Below are positions 54,356-63,043 of a stretch of DNA of 64,000 bases, in pieces. The notes under the pieces are model-generated. The model ran no database searches and was not told where the DNA came from. It was given only the letters and a program-made list of their open reading frames with translations. The stretch comes from Escherichia sp. E4742 (lineage in GTDB: Bacteria; Pseudomonadota; Gammaproteobacteria; Enterobacterales; Enterobacteriaceae). Positions within the stretch are counted from its first letter, which is position 1; each line of letters opens with the position of its first letter. Where the stretch lies: the NCBI RefSeq assembly GCF_005843885.1, contig NZ_CP040443.1, positions 744,001-808,000 on the forward strand. Direction: 5' to 3'. The position numbers and the translations under genes are program-made.

Positions 54356-55204
54356 ATGTCTTCTTATGCAAACCATCAGGCACTTGCGGGCCTGACTCTT
54401 GGAAAATCAACCGATTACCGGGATACCTATGACGCCAGCCTGCTACAAGGCGTTCCACGTAGTTTGAATCGCGATCCGCTGGGCCTGAAAGCAGATAATC
54501 TGCCTTTTCACGGTACGGATATCTGGACGCTATATGAACTCTCCTGGCTGAATGCGAAAGGTTTGCCGCAGGTTGCCGTGGGTCATGTTGAACTTGATTA
54601 CACCAGCGTAAATCTCATTGAGTCGAAGAGTTTTAAACTCTATCTCAACAGCTTTAACCAGACACGCTTTAACAATTGGGAGGAAGTGCGCCAGACGCTG
54701 GAGCGCGACTTAAGCACTTGCGCCCAGGGTAACGTTAGCGTGGCGTTATATCGTCTTGATGAACTGGAAGGTCAGCCGGTGGGGCATTTCAATGGCACCT
54801 GCATTGATGACCAGGATATCGCTATCGATAACTATGAATTCACCACTGACTATCTTGAGAATGCCACCAGCGGCGAGAAAGTGGTGGAAGAAACACTCGT
54901 TAGCCACCTGCTGAAATCAAACTGCCTGATTACTCATCAACCAGACTGGGGATCTATCCAGATTCAGTATCGTGGACGCAAGATTGACAGGGAAAAACTG
55001 CTGCGTTATCTGGTTTCTTTCCGTCATCATAACGAGTTCCATGAACAGTGCGTAGAGCGCATTTTTAATGATCTGTTACGCTTCTGCCAGCCAGAGAAAT
55101 TAAGCGTTTACGCACGTTATACCCGTCGTGGCGGTCTGGACATTAACCCATGGCGCAGTAACTGTGATTTTGTCCCATCGACAACCCGTCTGGCACGGCA
55201 ATAA
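54356..55204 (+). CDS. queF: NADPH-dependent 7-cyano-7-deazaguanine reductase
   Basis: This 282-residue enzyme reduces preQ0 to preQ1 in queuosine synthesis. The catalytic Cys190 (KSNCLITHQPD) and Asp197 are in place, and the QueF motif VNLIESKSFKLYLNS binds NADPH. It is the long, two-domain (YqcD-like) type. Confidence 0.97.
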   Translation: MSSYANHQALAGLTLGKSTDYRDTYDASLLQGVPRSLNRDPLGLKADNLPFHGTDIWTLYELSWLNAKGLPQVAVGHVELDYTSVNLIESKSFKLYLNSFNQTRFNNWEEVRQTLERDLSTCAQGNVSVALYRLDELEGQPVGHFNGTCIDDQDIAIDNYEFTTDYLENATSGEKVVEETLVSHLLKSNCLITHQPDWGSIQIQYRGRKIDREKLLRYLVSFRHHNEFHEQCVERIFNDLLRFCQPEKLSVYARYTRRGGLDINPWRSNCDFVPSTTRLARQ

Positions 55205-55315
55205 AATTTTTCTCAATTTTGCGTGCTGGATTCACGCATAAGGTTGTGAAAGGTCATCAGGCAGGGCTATTGTAATCAAAGGGAATGACGATAATCGTCC
55301 CATAAGGAGTTTTTC

Positions 55316-56680
55316 TTGATTACACATATTAGCCCGCTTGGCTCCATGGATATGTTGTCGCAGTTGGAAGTGGACATGCTTAAACGCACCGCCAGCAGCG
55401 ACCTCTATCAACTATTTCGCAACTGTTCACTCGCTGTTCTGAACTCCGGTAGCCTCACCGATAACAGCAAAGAATTGCTGTCCCGTTTTGAGAATTTCGA
55501 CATTAACGTGCTACGCCGTGAACGCGGCGTTAAGCTAGAACTGATCAATCCTCCGGAAGAAGCTTTTGTCGATGGGCGTATAATTCGCGCCTTGCAGGCC
55601 AACTTGTTCGCTGTCCTGCGCGACATTCTCTTCGTCTATGGGCAAATCCATAACACCGTTCGTTTTCCAAATCTGAATCTCGACAACTCTGTTCACATTA
55701 CCAACCTGGTCTTTTCTATCTTGCGCAATGCTCGCGCGCTGCATGTAGGTGAAGCGCCCAATATGGTGGTGTGCTGGGGTGGTCACTCCATCAACGAAAA
55801 CGAGTATTTGTATGCCCGTCGCGTTGGTAATCAGTTGGGGCTGCGTGAGTTAAATATTTGCACTGGCTGTGGTCCAGGCGCGATGGAAGCGCCGATGAAA
55901 GGCGCGGCGGTCGGACACGCCCAACAGCGTTACAAAGACAGCCGTTTTATTGGTATGACTGAACCATCGATTATCGCCGCTGAACCGCCTAACCCGCTGG
56001 TTAACGAACTGATCATTATGCCGGATATCGAAAAACGTCTGGAAGCGTTTGTCCGTATCGCCCACGGCATCATTATCTTCCCTGGCGGTGTGGGTACAGC
56101 GGAAGAGCTACTGTATTTGCTGGGAATTTTAATGAATCCGGCCAACAAAGATCAGGTCTTGCCATTGATCCTCACCGGCCCGAAAGAGAGTGCTGATTAC
56201 TTCCGCGTACTGGACGAGTTTGTCGTGCATACGTTAGGAGAAAACGCGCGCCGCCATTATCGCATCATCATTGATGACGCTGCAGAAGTAGCCCGTCAGA
56301 TGAAAAAAGCGATGCCGCAGGTGAAAGAAAACCGTCGCGATACGGGCGATGCCTACAGCTTTAACTGGTCAATGCGTATTGCGCCAGATTTGCAAATGCC
56401 GTTTGAGCCGTCTCACGAGAATATGGCGAATCTGAAACTTTATCCGGATCAGCCAGTTGAAGTGCTGGCCGCCGACCTGCGTCGTGCGTTTTCAGGCATT
56501 GTAGCCGGTAACGTAAAAGAAGTCGGCATTCGCGCCATTGAAGAGTTTGGACCATACAAAATCAACGGTGATAAAGAGATCATGCGCCGTATGGACGACC
56601 TGCTTCAGGGGTTTGTTGCCCAACATCGTATGAAGTTGCCAGGCTCTGCCTACATCCCTTGCTACGAAATCTGCACCTAA
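55316..56680 (+). CDS. ppnN: Pyrimidine/purine nucleotide 5'-monophosphate nucleosidase PpnN
   Basis: This 454-residue enzyme splits nucleoside monophosphates to base and ribose 5-phosphate and is activated by (p)ppGpp. The LOG-family motif PGGVGTAEELLYLLG and GCGPGAMEAPMKGA are in the middle. The start codon is TTG at 55316 after an AAGGAG site; no ATG fits better. A terminator follows. Formerly ygdH. Confidence 0.96.
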   Translation: MITHISPLGSMDMLSQLEVDMLKRTASSDLYQLFRNCSLAVLNSGSLTDNSKELLSRFENFDINVLRRERGVKLELINPPEEAFVDGRIIRALQANLFAVLRDILFVYGQIHNTVRFPNLNLDNSVHITNLVFSILRNARALHVGEAPNMVVCWGGHSINENEYLYARRVGNQLGLRELNICTGCGPGAMEAPMKGAAVGHAQQRYKDSRFIGMTEPSIIAAEPPNPLVNELIIMPDIEKRLEAFVRIAHGIIIFPGGVGTAEELLYLLGILMNPANKDQVLPLILTGPKESADYFRVLDEFVVHTLGENARRHYRIIIDDAAEVARQMKKAMPQVKENRRDTGDAYSFNWSMRIAPDLQMPFEPSHENMANLKLYPDQPVEVLAADLRRAFSGIVAGNVKEVGIRAIEEFGPYKINGDKEIMRRMDDLLQGFVAQHRMKLPGSAYIPCYEICT

Positions 56681-56690
56681 TCCCCCTTTC

Positions 56691-56717
56691 CCCGGTAACG
56701 TTTGTTGCCGGGTTTTT
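56691..56717 (+). terminator. ppnN terminator
   Basis: CCCGGTAAC and GTTGCCGGG pair around GTTT with five T's after, 10 bp past the stop. Confidence 0.9.
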
Positions 56718-57237
56718 CTCTTTTTTGGTCGCTCACTAATCAATCTATTTCATTTGTTAAATGAATGTTTCAGTACGTCATCATGTCATTAATATCACCA
56801 CCTGCAATATGTCATACAATTTATGTTGCAGCGCAAACGTTTCCCTTAATTTGAAGACCGCATTTTATCTCCGCAAAAAAGAAAATCTTGCAATCATTAA
56901 CTAAAAGTATTGATTTTTTCAGTTCAACCTACATATATTGCGCGCCCCGGAAGAGGCCAGATGTCGTTAATCTGCCAAATATTGCCCTTAAATTCTCTTT
57001 TACTTTTGATTTACAGAGTAAAGCGTTGGGATTATCTATCTTCCAAGTAGATTATTGTATTTGAGATCAAGATCACTGATAGATACATAACTTGTGTGTA
57101 TCTTTCCGCCCTCAAATTATTACGGCGGAAAATGATTAAGCCATCGCCGATAGACAGATTTCATTTTTACGGCCAGGCACCTTCCCGGGCTGAACTGGCT
57201 AAAAGCTGAATTATTTGCATTCCTCCAGGAGAAATAG
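56718..57237 (+). promoter_or_regulatory. sdaC upstream region (520 bp)
   Basis: This long gap holds the sdaC promoter. A possible CRP-like site is TTGAGATCAAGATCACTGAT (57060-57079), but it matches poorly. AT-rich stretches near 56740-56960 may bind Lrp or H-NS. No small gene was recognised. The ribosome site CAGGAGAA precedes sdaC. Confidence 0.4.
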
Positions 57238-58527
57238 ATGGAAACGACTCAAACCAGCACGATTGCGTCGAAAGACTCTCGCAGTGCCTGGCGCAAGACA
57301 GATACCATGTGGATGCTGGGCCTTTACGGCACGGCGATCGGCGCGGGCGTGCTGTTCCTGCCAATCAACGCCGGTGTTGGCGGTATGATCCCGCTGATCA
57401 TCATGGCTATCCTTGCGTTCCCGATGACGTACTTTGCGCATCGTGGCCTGACTCGCTTCGTGCTGTCTGGCAAAAACCCAGGCGAAGACATCACCGAGGT
57501 AGTAGAAGAACATTTTGGTATTGGCGCAGGTAAACTGATTACCCTGCTTTACTTCTTCGCTATCTACCCGATTCTGCTGGTTTACAGCGTGGCAATCACC
57601 AACACGGTTGAAAGCTTCATGTCTCACCAGCTGGGTATGACGCCGCCGCCGCGTGCGATTCTGTCACTGATCCTGATCGTGGGTATGATGACCATCGTTC
57701 GCTTCGGTGAGCAGATGATCGTTAAGGCGATGAGTATTCTGGTATTCCCGTTTGTTGGCGTACTGATGCTGCTGGCTCTGTACCTGATCCCGCAGTGGAA
57801 CGGCGCAGCACTGGAAACTCTGTCTCTGGACACTGCATCTGCAACCGGAAACGGTCTGTGGATGACCCTGTGGCTGGCAATTCCGGTTATGGTGTTCTCG
57901 TTCAACCACTCTCCGATCATCTCTTCTTTCGCCGTTGCGAAGCGTGAAGAGTACGGCGATATGGCAGAACAGAAATGCTCGAAGATCCTGGCATTCGCTC
58001 ACATCATGATGGTGCTGACCGTAATGTTCTTCGTATTCAGCTGCGTACTGAGCCTGACTCCGGCAGACCTGGCTGCGGCTAAAGAGCAGAACATCTCGAT
58101 TCTGTCTTACCTGGCTAACCATTTTAACGCGCCGATCATCGCGTGGATGGCTCCGATTATCGCGATTATCGCTATCACCAAATCCTTCCTGGGCCACTAC
58201 CTGGGCGCACGTGAAGGCTTCAACGGTATGGTGATCAAATCACTGCGTGGTAAAGGTAAGTCTATCGAAATCAACAAGCTGAACCGTATCACTGCGCTGT
58301 TCATGCTGGTAACGACCTGGATTGTTGCCACCCTGAACCCGAGCATCCTGGGTATGATTGAAACCCTGGGCGGCCCAATCATCGCGATGATCCTGTTCCT
58401 GATGCCGATGTACGCCATTCAGAAAGTACCGGCAATGCGTAAATACAGCGGTCACATCAGCAACGTATTCGTTGTCGTGATGGGTCTGATTGCAATCTCC
58501 GCAATCTTCTACTCTCTGTTCAGCTAA
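57238..58527 (+). CDS. sdaC: Serine:H+ symporter SdaC
   Basis: This 429-residue protein of the HAAAP family imports L-serine with protons; eleven hydrophobic helices are visible. The start MWMLGLYGTAIGAGVLFLP motif near residue 23 is typical. It forms an operon with sdaB, 57 bp downstream. Confidence 0.98.
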   Translation: METTQTSTIASKDSRSAWRKTDTMWMLGLYGTAIGAGVLFLPINAGVGGMIPLIIMAILAFPMTYFAHRGLTRFVLSGKNPGEDITEVVEEHFGIGAGKLITLLYFFAIYPILLVYSVAITNTVESFMSHQLGMTPPPRAILSLILIVGMMTIVRFGEQMIVKAMSILVFPFVGVLMLLALYLIPQWNGAALETLSLDTASATGNGLWMTLWLAIPVMVFSFNHSPIISSFAVAKREEYGDMAEQKCSKILAFAHIMMVLTVMFFVFSCVLSLTPADLAAAKEQNISILSYLANHFNAPIIAWMAPIIAIIAITKSFLGHYLGAREGFNGMVIKSLRGKGKSIEINKLNRITALFMLVTTWIVATLNPSILGMIETLGGPIIAMILFLMPMYAIQKVPAMRKYSGHISNVFVVVMGLIAISAIFYSLFS

Positions 58528-58535
58528 GTCCTTTC

Positions 58536-58555
58536 GCGCCGCTTTCGGGCGGCGC
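58536..58555 (+). terminator. Hairpin between sdaC and sdaB
   Basis: GCGCCGC and GCGGCGC pair around TTTCGG, then TTCCTCCG. It may be an intercistronic stem that lowers sdaB expression or protects sdaC mRNA. Confidence 0.5.
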
Positions 58556-58584
58556 TTCCTCCGTTTTAACGCGATGTATTTCCT

Positions 58585-59952
58585 ATGATTAGCGTATTCG
58601 ATATTTTCAAAATCGGCATTGGCCCTTCCAGTTCTCATACCGTTGGACCAATGAAAGCGGGTAAACAATTTACCGACGATCTGATTGCCCGTAACCTGCT
58701 TAAAGACGTGACCCGCGTGGTGGTTGACGTCTATGGTTCGCTCTCTCTGACCGGCAAAGGGCACCACACTGATATCGCCATTATTATGGGCCTGGCAGGG
58801 AATCTGCCGGATACCGTGGATATCGATTCTATCCCTGGTTTTATTCAGGATGTGAATACTCACGGTCGCCTGATGCTGGCAAACGGTCAGCACGAAGTCG
58901 AGTTTCCGGTTGATGAATGCATGAACTTCCATGCCGATAACCTTTCTCTGCATGAGAATGGCATGCGCATTACCGCGCTGGCGGGCGATAAAGTTGTTTA
59001 CAGCCAGACGTATTACTCCATCGGCGGTGGCTTTATCGTTGATGAAGAGCATTTTGGCCAGCAGGATAGCGCACCGGTTGAAGTTCCATATCCGTACAGT
59101 TCTGCTGCCGATCTGCAAAAACATTGCCAGGAAACCGGGCTGTCACTCTCTGGTCTGATGATGAAAAACGAGCTGGCGCTGCACAGCAAAGAAGAGCTGG
59201 AACAGCACCTGGCGAACGTCTGGGAAGTGATGCGTGGCGGTATTGAACGCGGTATTGCCACCGAAGGCGTGCTGCCGGGCAAACTGCGCGTTCCACGCCG
59301 TGCGGCGGCACTGCGCCGGATGCTGGTCAGCCAGGATAAAACCACCACTGACCCGATGGCGGTTGTTGACTGGATCAACATGTTCGCACTGGCAGTGAAC
59401 GAAGAGAACGCTGCGGGCGGTCGCGTGGTGACTGCGCCGACTAACGGTGCGTGCGGGATTATCCCGGCAGTGCTGGCGTACTACGACAAGTTTATCCGCG
59501 AAGTGAACGCTAACTCACTGGCTCGTTACCTGCTGGTAGCCAGCGCGATTGGTTCTCTTTATAAGATGAACGCGTCGATTTCTGGTGCCGAAGTGGGTTG
59601 CCAGGGTGAAGTTGGCGTGGCGTGCTCAATGGCGGCGGCGGGTCTGGCAGAACTGTTAGGCGCAAGCCCGGCGCAGGTGTGCATCGCGGCGGAAATCGCC
59701 ATGGAGCACAACCTCGGTCTGACGTGTGACCCGGTCGCTGGGCAGGTTCAGGTACCGTGCATTGAGCGTAACGCCATTGCGGCAGTGAAAGCGGTGAACG
59801 CCGCGCGTATGGCACTGCGCCGTACCAGCGAACCGCGCGTCTGCCTCGATAAAGTTATCGAAACCATGTACGAAACAGGTAAAGACATGAACGCCAAATA
59901 CCGCGAAACCTCTCGCGGCGGCCTGGCGATGAAGATCGTTGCCTGCGATTAA
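58585..59952 (+). CDS. sdaB: L-serine deaminase II (4Fe-4S)
   Basis: This 455-residue enzyme converts L-serine to pyruvate and ammonia with a labile 4Fe-4S cluster. SSSHTVGPM is near residue 13, and cluster cysteines lie in GACGIIP, GCQGEVGVAC and GLTCDPVAG. It pairs with the transporter SdaC. Confidence 0.97.
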   Translation: MISVFDIFKIGIGPSSSHTVGPMKAGKQFTDDLIARNLLKDVTRVVVDVYGSLSLTGKGHHTDIAIIMGLAGNLPDTVDIDSIPGFIQDVNTHGRLMLANGQHEVEFPVDECMNFHADNLSLHENGMRITALAGDKVVYSQTYYSIGGGFIVDEEHFGQQDSAPVEVPYPYSSAADLQKHCQETGLSLSGLMMKNELALHSKEELEQHLANVWEVMRGGIERGIATEGVLPGKLRVPRRAAALRRMLVSQDKTTTDPMAVVDWINMFALAVNEENAAGGRVVTAPTNGACGIIPAVLAYYDKFIREVNANSLARYLLVASAIGSLYKMNASISGAEVGCQGEVGVACSMAAAGLAELLGASPAQVCIAAEIAMEHNLGLTCDPVAGQVQVPCIERNAIAAVKAVNAARMALRRTSEPRVCLDKVIETMYETGKDMNAKYRETSRGGLAMKIVACD

Positions 59953-59962
59953 TCTCTCTCCA

Positions 59963-59985
59963 GAGGCCTCGTTTTGCGAGGCCTC
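59963..59985 (+). terminator. Hairpin after sdaB
   Basis: GAGGCCTCG and CGAGGCCTC form a perfect 9-bp stem with a TTTTG loop, 11 bp past the stop. There is no T-run, so termination is uncertain. Confidence 0.55.
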
Positions 59986-60000
59986 ACATTGTTGAGAATG

Positions 60001-60116
60001 TGCCTGTTGTTTATGTCGGATGCGGCGTAAACACCTTATCAGACCTATAAAACAGCGCAAATTCAATAGATTGCAATTCTTTTGTAGGCATGAAAAGCGT
60101 AGCGCATCAGGCAATT
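60001..60116. repeat. REP/BIME between sdaB and xni
   Basis: A REP (GTCGGATGCGGCGTAAACACC...TTATCAGACC, 60016-60046) and an inverted partner (TTTGTAGGCATGAAAAGCGT, CGCATCAGGCAAT, 60081-60115) form a BIME. The 14-nt CCTCGTTTTGCGAG of the sdaB hairpin recurs just after it (60139-60152). Confidence 0.8.
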
Positions 60117-60236
60117 TGGCGTTGTCATCAATATCAGACCTCGTTTTGCGAGCCCTCTTCCTGTTTTCTCATCCAGTCGTAGCCTGTTCCGGTGACCAAT
60201 GTTACCCTTATCGCCTGATCTTTAAGGGGGAATATT

Positions 60237-60992
60237 GTGGCTGTTCATTTGCTTATCGTCGATGCACTGAATCTTATTCGTCGCATTCATGCCGTGCAGG
60301 GTTCACCCTGCGTCGAAACCTGCCAGCACGCCCTTGATCAACTTATTATGCACAGCCAGCCAACTCATGCAGTTGCCGTATTCGATGATGAAAACCGCAG
60401 TAGCGGCTGGCGTCATCAGCGCCTGCCTGATTACAAAGCGGGTCGCCCGCCAATGCCGGAAGAGTTGCACAACGAAATGCCCGCATTACGCGCAGCCTTT
60501 GAGCAACGCGGCGTCCCGTGCTGGTCAGCCAGCGGCAACGAAGCCGATGACTTAGCCGCCACGCTGGCGGTCAAAGTGACTCAAGCCGGGCATCAGGCAA
60601 CCATCGTTTCGACAGATAAAGGCTACTGTCAGCTACTTTCACCTACATTACGTATTCGCGATTATTTCCAGAAACGCTGGCTGGATGCACCGTTTATCGA
60701 TAAAGAATTTGGCGTTCAACCGCAGCAATTACCCGATTTCTGGGGGCTGGCGGGGATCAGCAGTTCAAAGGTGCCAGGCGTTGCGGGAATTGGGCCCAAA
60801 AGCGCCACGCAGTTGCTGGTCGAGTTTCAGAGTCTGGAAGGGATCTATGAGAATCTGGATGCGGTTGCCGAAAAGTGGCGCAAGAAATTAGAAGCCCATA
60901 AAGAGATGGCGTTTCTGTGCCGCGATATTGCCCGCTTACAGACTGATTTGCATATCGACGGCAATTTACAGCAATTGCGGTTGGTACGGTAA
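60237..60992 (+). CDS. xni: Flap endonuclease Xni (ExoIX)
   Basis: This 251-residue protein resembles the 5'-3' exonuclease domain of DNA polymerase I. VDALNLIRR near residue 7, NEADDLAATLA and STDKGYCQLL carry metal ligands, and GVAGIGPKSATQLL is a helix-hairpin-helix. Start GTG at 60237 after AAGGGGG. E. coli Xni lacks some FEN metal residues and is structure-specific; its biological role is minor. Confidence 0.95.
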   Translation: MAVHLLIVDALNLIRRIHAVQGSPCVETCQHALDQLIMHSQPTHAVAVFDDENRSSGWRHQRLPDYKAGRPPMPEELHNEMPALRAAFEQRGVPCWSASGNEADDLAATLAVKVTQAGHQATIVSTDKGYCQLLSPTLRIRDYFQKRWLDAPFIDKEFGVQPQQLPDFWGLAGISSSKVPGVAGIGPKSATQLLVEFQSLEGIYENLDAVAEKWRKKLEAHKEMAFLCRDIARLQTDLHIDGNLQQLRLVR

Positions 60993-61042
60993 CGGCGAGC
61001 TGGATGCAAACGATTATCAACACATTGAATTTAATGCACTTA

Positions 61043-61080
61043 TATGCCGGATAAGACGCGGCTAGCGTCGCATCCGGCAT
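61043..61080. repeat. REP element between xni and fucO
   Basis: ATGCCGGATAAGACGCG and CGTCGCATCCGGCAT form a typical REP palindrome between the convergent genes. Confidence 0.88.
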
Positions 61081-61096
61081 CAACACATCAGCGCAT

Positions 61097-62245
61097 TTAC
61101 CAGGCGGTATGGTAAAGCTCTACAATATCCTCAAGCGTTGCTTCACGCGGGTTGCCACCGGTACAAACATCATCCAGTGCCGCCTGCGCCAGTGCCGGAA
61201 TGTCTTCTTTGCGTACACCAACATCACGCAAATGTGGCGGAATACCGACATCACGGTTGAGAGCAAACACCGCTTCAATGGCGGCATTACGCGCCTCATC
61301 CAGGCTCATACCTTCCACTTTCACGCCCATAACGCGCGCGATATCGCGGTACTTCTCACCGGTAAAGTCAGCGTTATAGCGCATGACATGCGGTAACAGG
61401 ATGGCGTTCGCAACACCGTGTGGAGTGTTATAAAACGCGCCCAGTGGATGCGCCATACCATGCACCAACCCTAACCCAACATTCGAGAAGCCCATACCCG
61501 CAACATACTGCCCGAGCGCCATTTCTTCTCCGGCATCCTTATCACCAGCAACCGATCCTCGCAGCGCCCCAGCAATGATTTCAATCGCTTTAATGTGCAG
61601 CGCATCGGTTAGCGCCCACGCGCCACGGGTAATATACCCCTCAATAGCATGAGTGAGCGCATCGACACCCGTCGCAGCTTTCAGTGCCGGTGGCATACCA
61701 TCCATCATGTCAGCGTCAATAAACGCTACCTGCGGAATATCATGCGGATCAACGCAAACAAACTTACGACGTTTTTCTTCGTCAGTGATCACATAGTTAA
61801 TGGTCACTTCTGCCGCAGTGCCTGCCGTGGTGGGGATCGCCAGAATTGGCACGCTGGGTTTGTTGGTCGGTGAAAGCCCTTCCAGGCTGCGCACATCGGC
61901 AAACTCAGGGTTATTGCTGATGATACCAATTGCTTTACAGGTATCCTGCGGGGAGCCACCGCCGATGGCGATTAGATAATCCGCGCCACTGTTCTCAAAT
62001 ACGCCAAGCCCTTCTTTTACTACACTGATTGTCGGATTCGGAACTACACCGTCGTAAATTGCCCACGCCAGTCCTGCGGCATCCATCTTATCGGTCACTT
62101 TCGCGACCACGCCGCATTGCACCAGCGTTTTATCAGTCACGATCAGCGCCTTGTTGTAACCACGGCGTTTTACCTCATCAGTAAGAGCACCAATCGCACC
62201 GCGCCCAAACCATGCTGTTTCGTTCAGAATCATTCTGTTAGCCAT
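61097..62245 (-). CDS. fucO: L-1,2-propanediol oxidoreductase (lactaldehyde reductase)
   Basis: This 382-residue iron-dependent group III alcohol dehydrogenase reduces L-lactaldehyde to propanediol during anaerobic fucose or rhamnose use. NAD motif GGGSPQD is near residue 95, and metal ligands lie in GVDALTHAIEGY and HGMAHPLGAFYNTPHG. It follows fucA by 27 bp. The sequence is almost identical to K-12. Confidence 0.97.
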   Translation of the reverse strand: MANRMILNETAWFGRGAIGALTDEVKRRGYNKALIVTDKTLVQCGVVAKVTDKMDAAGLAWAIYDGVVPNPTISVVKEGLGVFENSGADYLIAIGGGSPQDTCKAIGIISNNPEFADVRSLEGLSPTNKPSVPILAIPTTAGTAAEVTINYVITDEEKRRKFVCVDPHDIPQVAFIDADMMDGMPPALKAATGVDALTHAIEGYITRGAWALTDALHIKAIEIIAGALRGSVAGDKDAGEEMALGQYVAGMGFSNVGLGLVHGMAHPLGAFYNTPHGVANAILLPHVMRYNADFTGEKYRDIARVMGVKVEGMSLDEARNAAIEAVFALNRDVGIPPHLRDVGVRKEDIPALAQAALDDVCTGGNPREATLEDIVELYHTAW

Positions 62246-62272
62246 CGTCCTTCTCCTTGTTGCTTTACGAAA

Positions 62273-62920
62273 TTACTCTTCAATCCGTAATCCATAGGTT
62301 TTGAATTTTTCCAGCACCACGGCAATCTCTTCATCGCTCAGTACCGGCACAGGGTCTGTAATCGCCAGAGTACTCAGATAAAGCTGTGCCAGCACCTCAA
62401 CTTCTTGCGCCAGCCATAACGCTTTCTCCAGATTAACCTCACAAGCTATAAGCCCATGATGTTGTAACAGAATTGCTTTACGGTTTTTGAGAGCCAGCGC
62501 AACATGTTCGGAAAGTTCGCGAGTCCCAAAAGTCGCATAAGGCGCGCAAGGAATAGAGTTACCTCCAGCGGCCGCAATCATGTAATGGATAGCGGGGATA
62601 GGTCGGTTGAGTATGGAAACTGCCGTACAGTGGATGGCATGGTTATGGACAACCGCGCTGACATCCGGTCTGCTTTGATAGGCCGCCATATGGAAACGCC
62701 ACTCACTGGACGGAATTTTGCCCTCTTCGTATTTGCCGTTGTCATCAACATAGACAATCATATTTTCCGTCATTCTTTCATAAGGAATACCGCTTGGCGT
62801 AATTAACATGCCATTTTCAAAACGCGTACTCACATTTCCAGCGGTACCCTGATTTAACCCGAGACGCGTCATTTCCAAACAGGTTTCAATTATTTCACGG
62901 GATAAACGTGTTCTTTCCAT
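62273..62920 (-). CDS. fucA: L-fuculose-1-phosphate aldolase (mosaic gene)
   Basis: This 215-residue class II aldolase splits fuculose 1-phosphate into lactaldehyde and dihydroxyacetone phosphate. Glu73, His92, His94 and His155 of the zinc site are present. From about residue 107 on it differs from remembered K-12 FucA at only a few positions, but the first 107 residues have roughly two dozen changes. A homologous recombination boundary near 62.6 kb is likely. The fucP gene that is divergent from it in K-12 is not upstream here. Confidence 0.93.
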   Translation of the reverse strand: MERTRLSREIIETCLEMTRLGLNQGTAGNVSTRFENGMLITPSGIPYERMTENMIVYVDDNGKYEEGKIPSSEWRFHMAAYQSRPDVSAVVHNHAIHCTAVSILNRPIPAIHYMIAAAGGNSIPCAPYATFGTRELSEHVALALKNRKAILLQHHGLIACEVNLEKALWLAQEVEVLAQLYLSTLAITDPVPVLSDEEIAVVLEKFKTYGLRIEE

Positions 62921-63043
62921 CTCTATTCTCCAGATACAGGTTCAGCTCGCCTTATTGCGTAAGACTGCACCGCAAATGAAGACGGGTCATGGGAGTAACC
63001 ATTGAATATTTTTATCCAATGGCTGATTGTTGTTCCGCGATGA
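62921..63043 (-). promoter_or_regulatory. Gap between the regulator and fucA
   Basis: This 123-bp gap should hold the fucA promoter or intercistronic signals. CCATTG and CAATGG (63000-63023) can form a weak hairpin on the minus strand. No operator could be assigned. Confidence 0.35.

Noticed and set aside
63000..63023. Weak CCATTG/CAATGG hairpin as terminator of the regulator gene
   Set aside because: Only six pairs and no T-run, so I do not call it a terminator.
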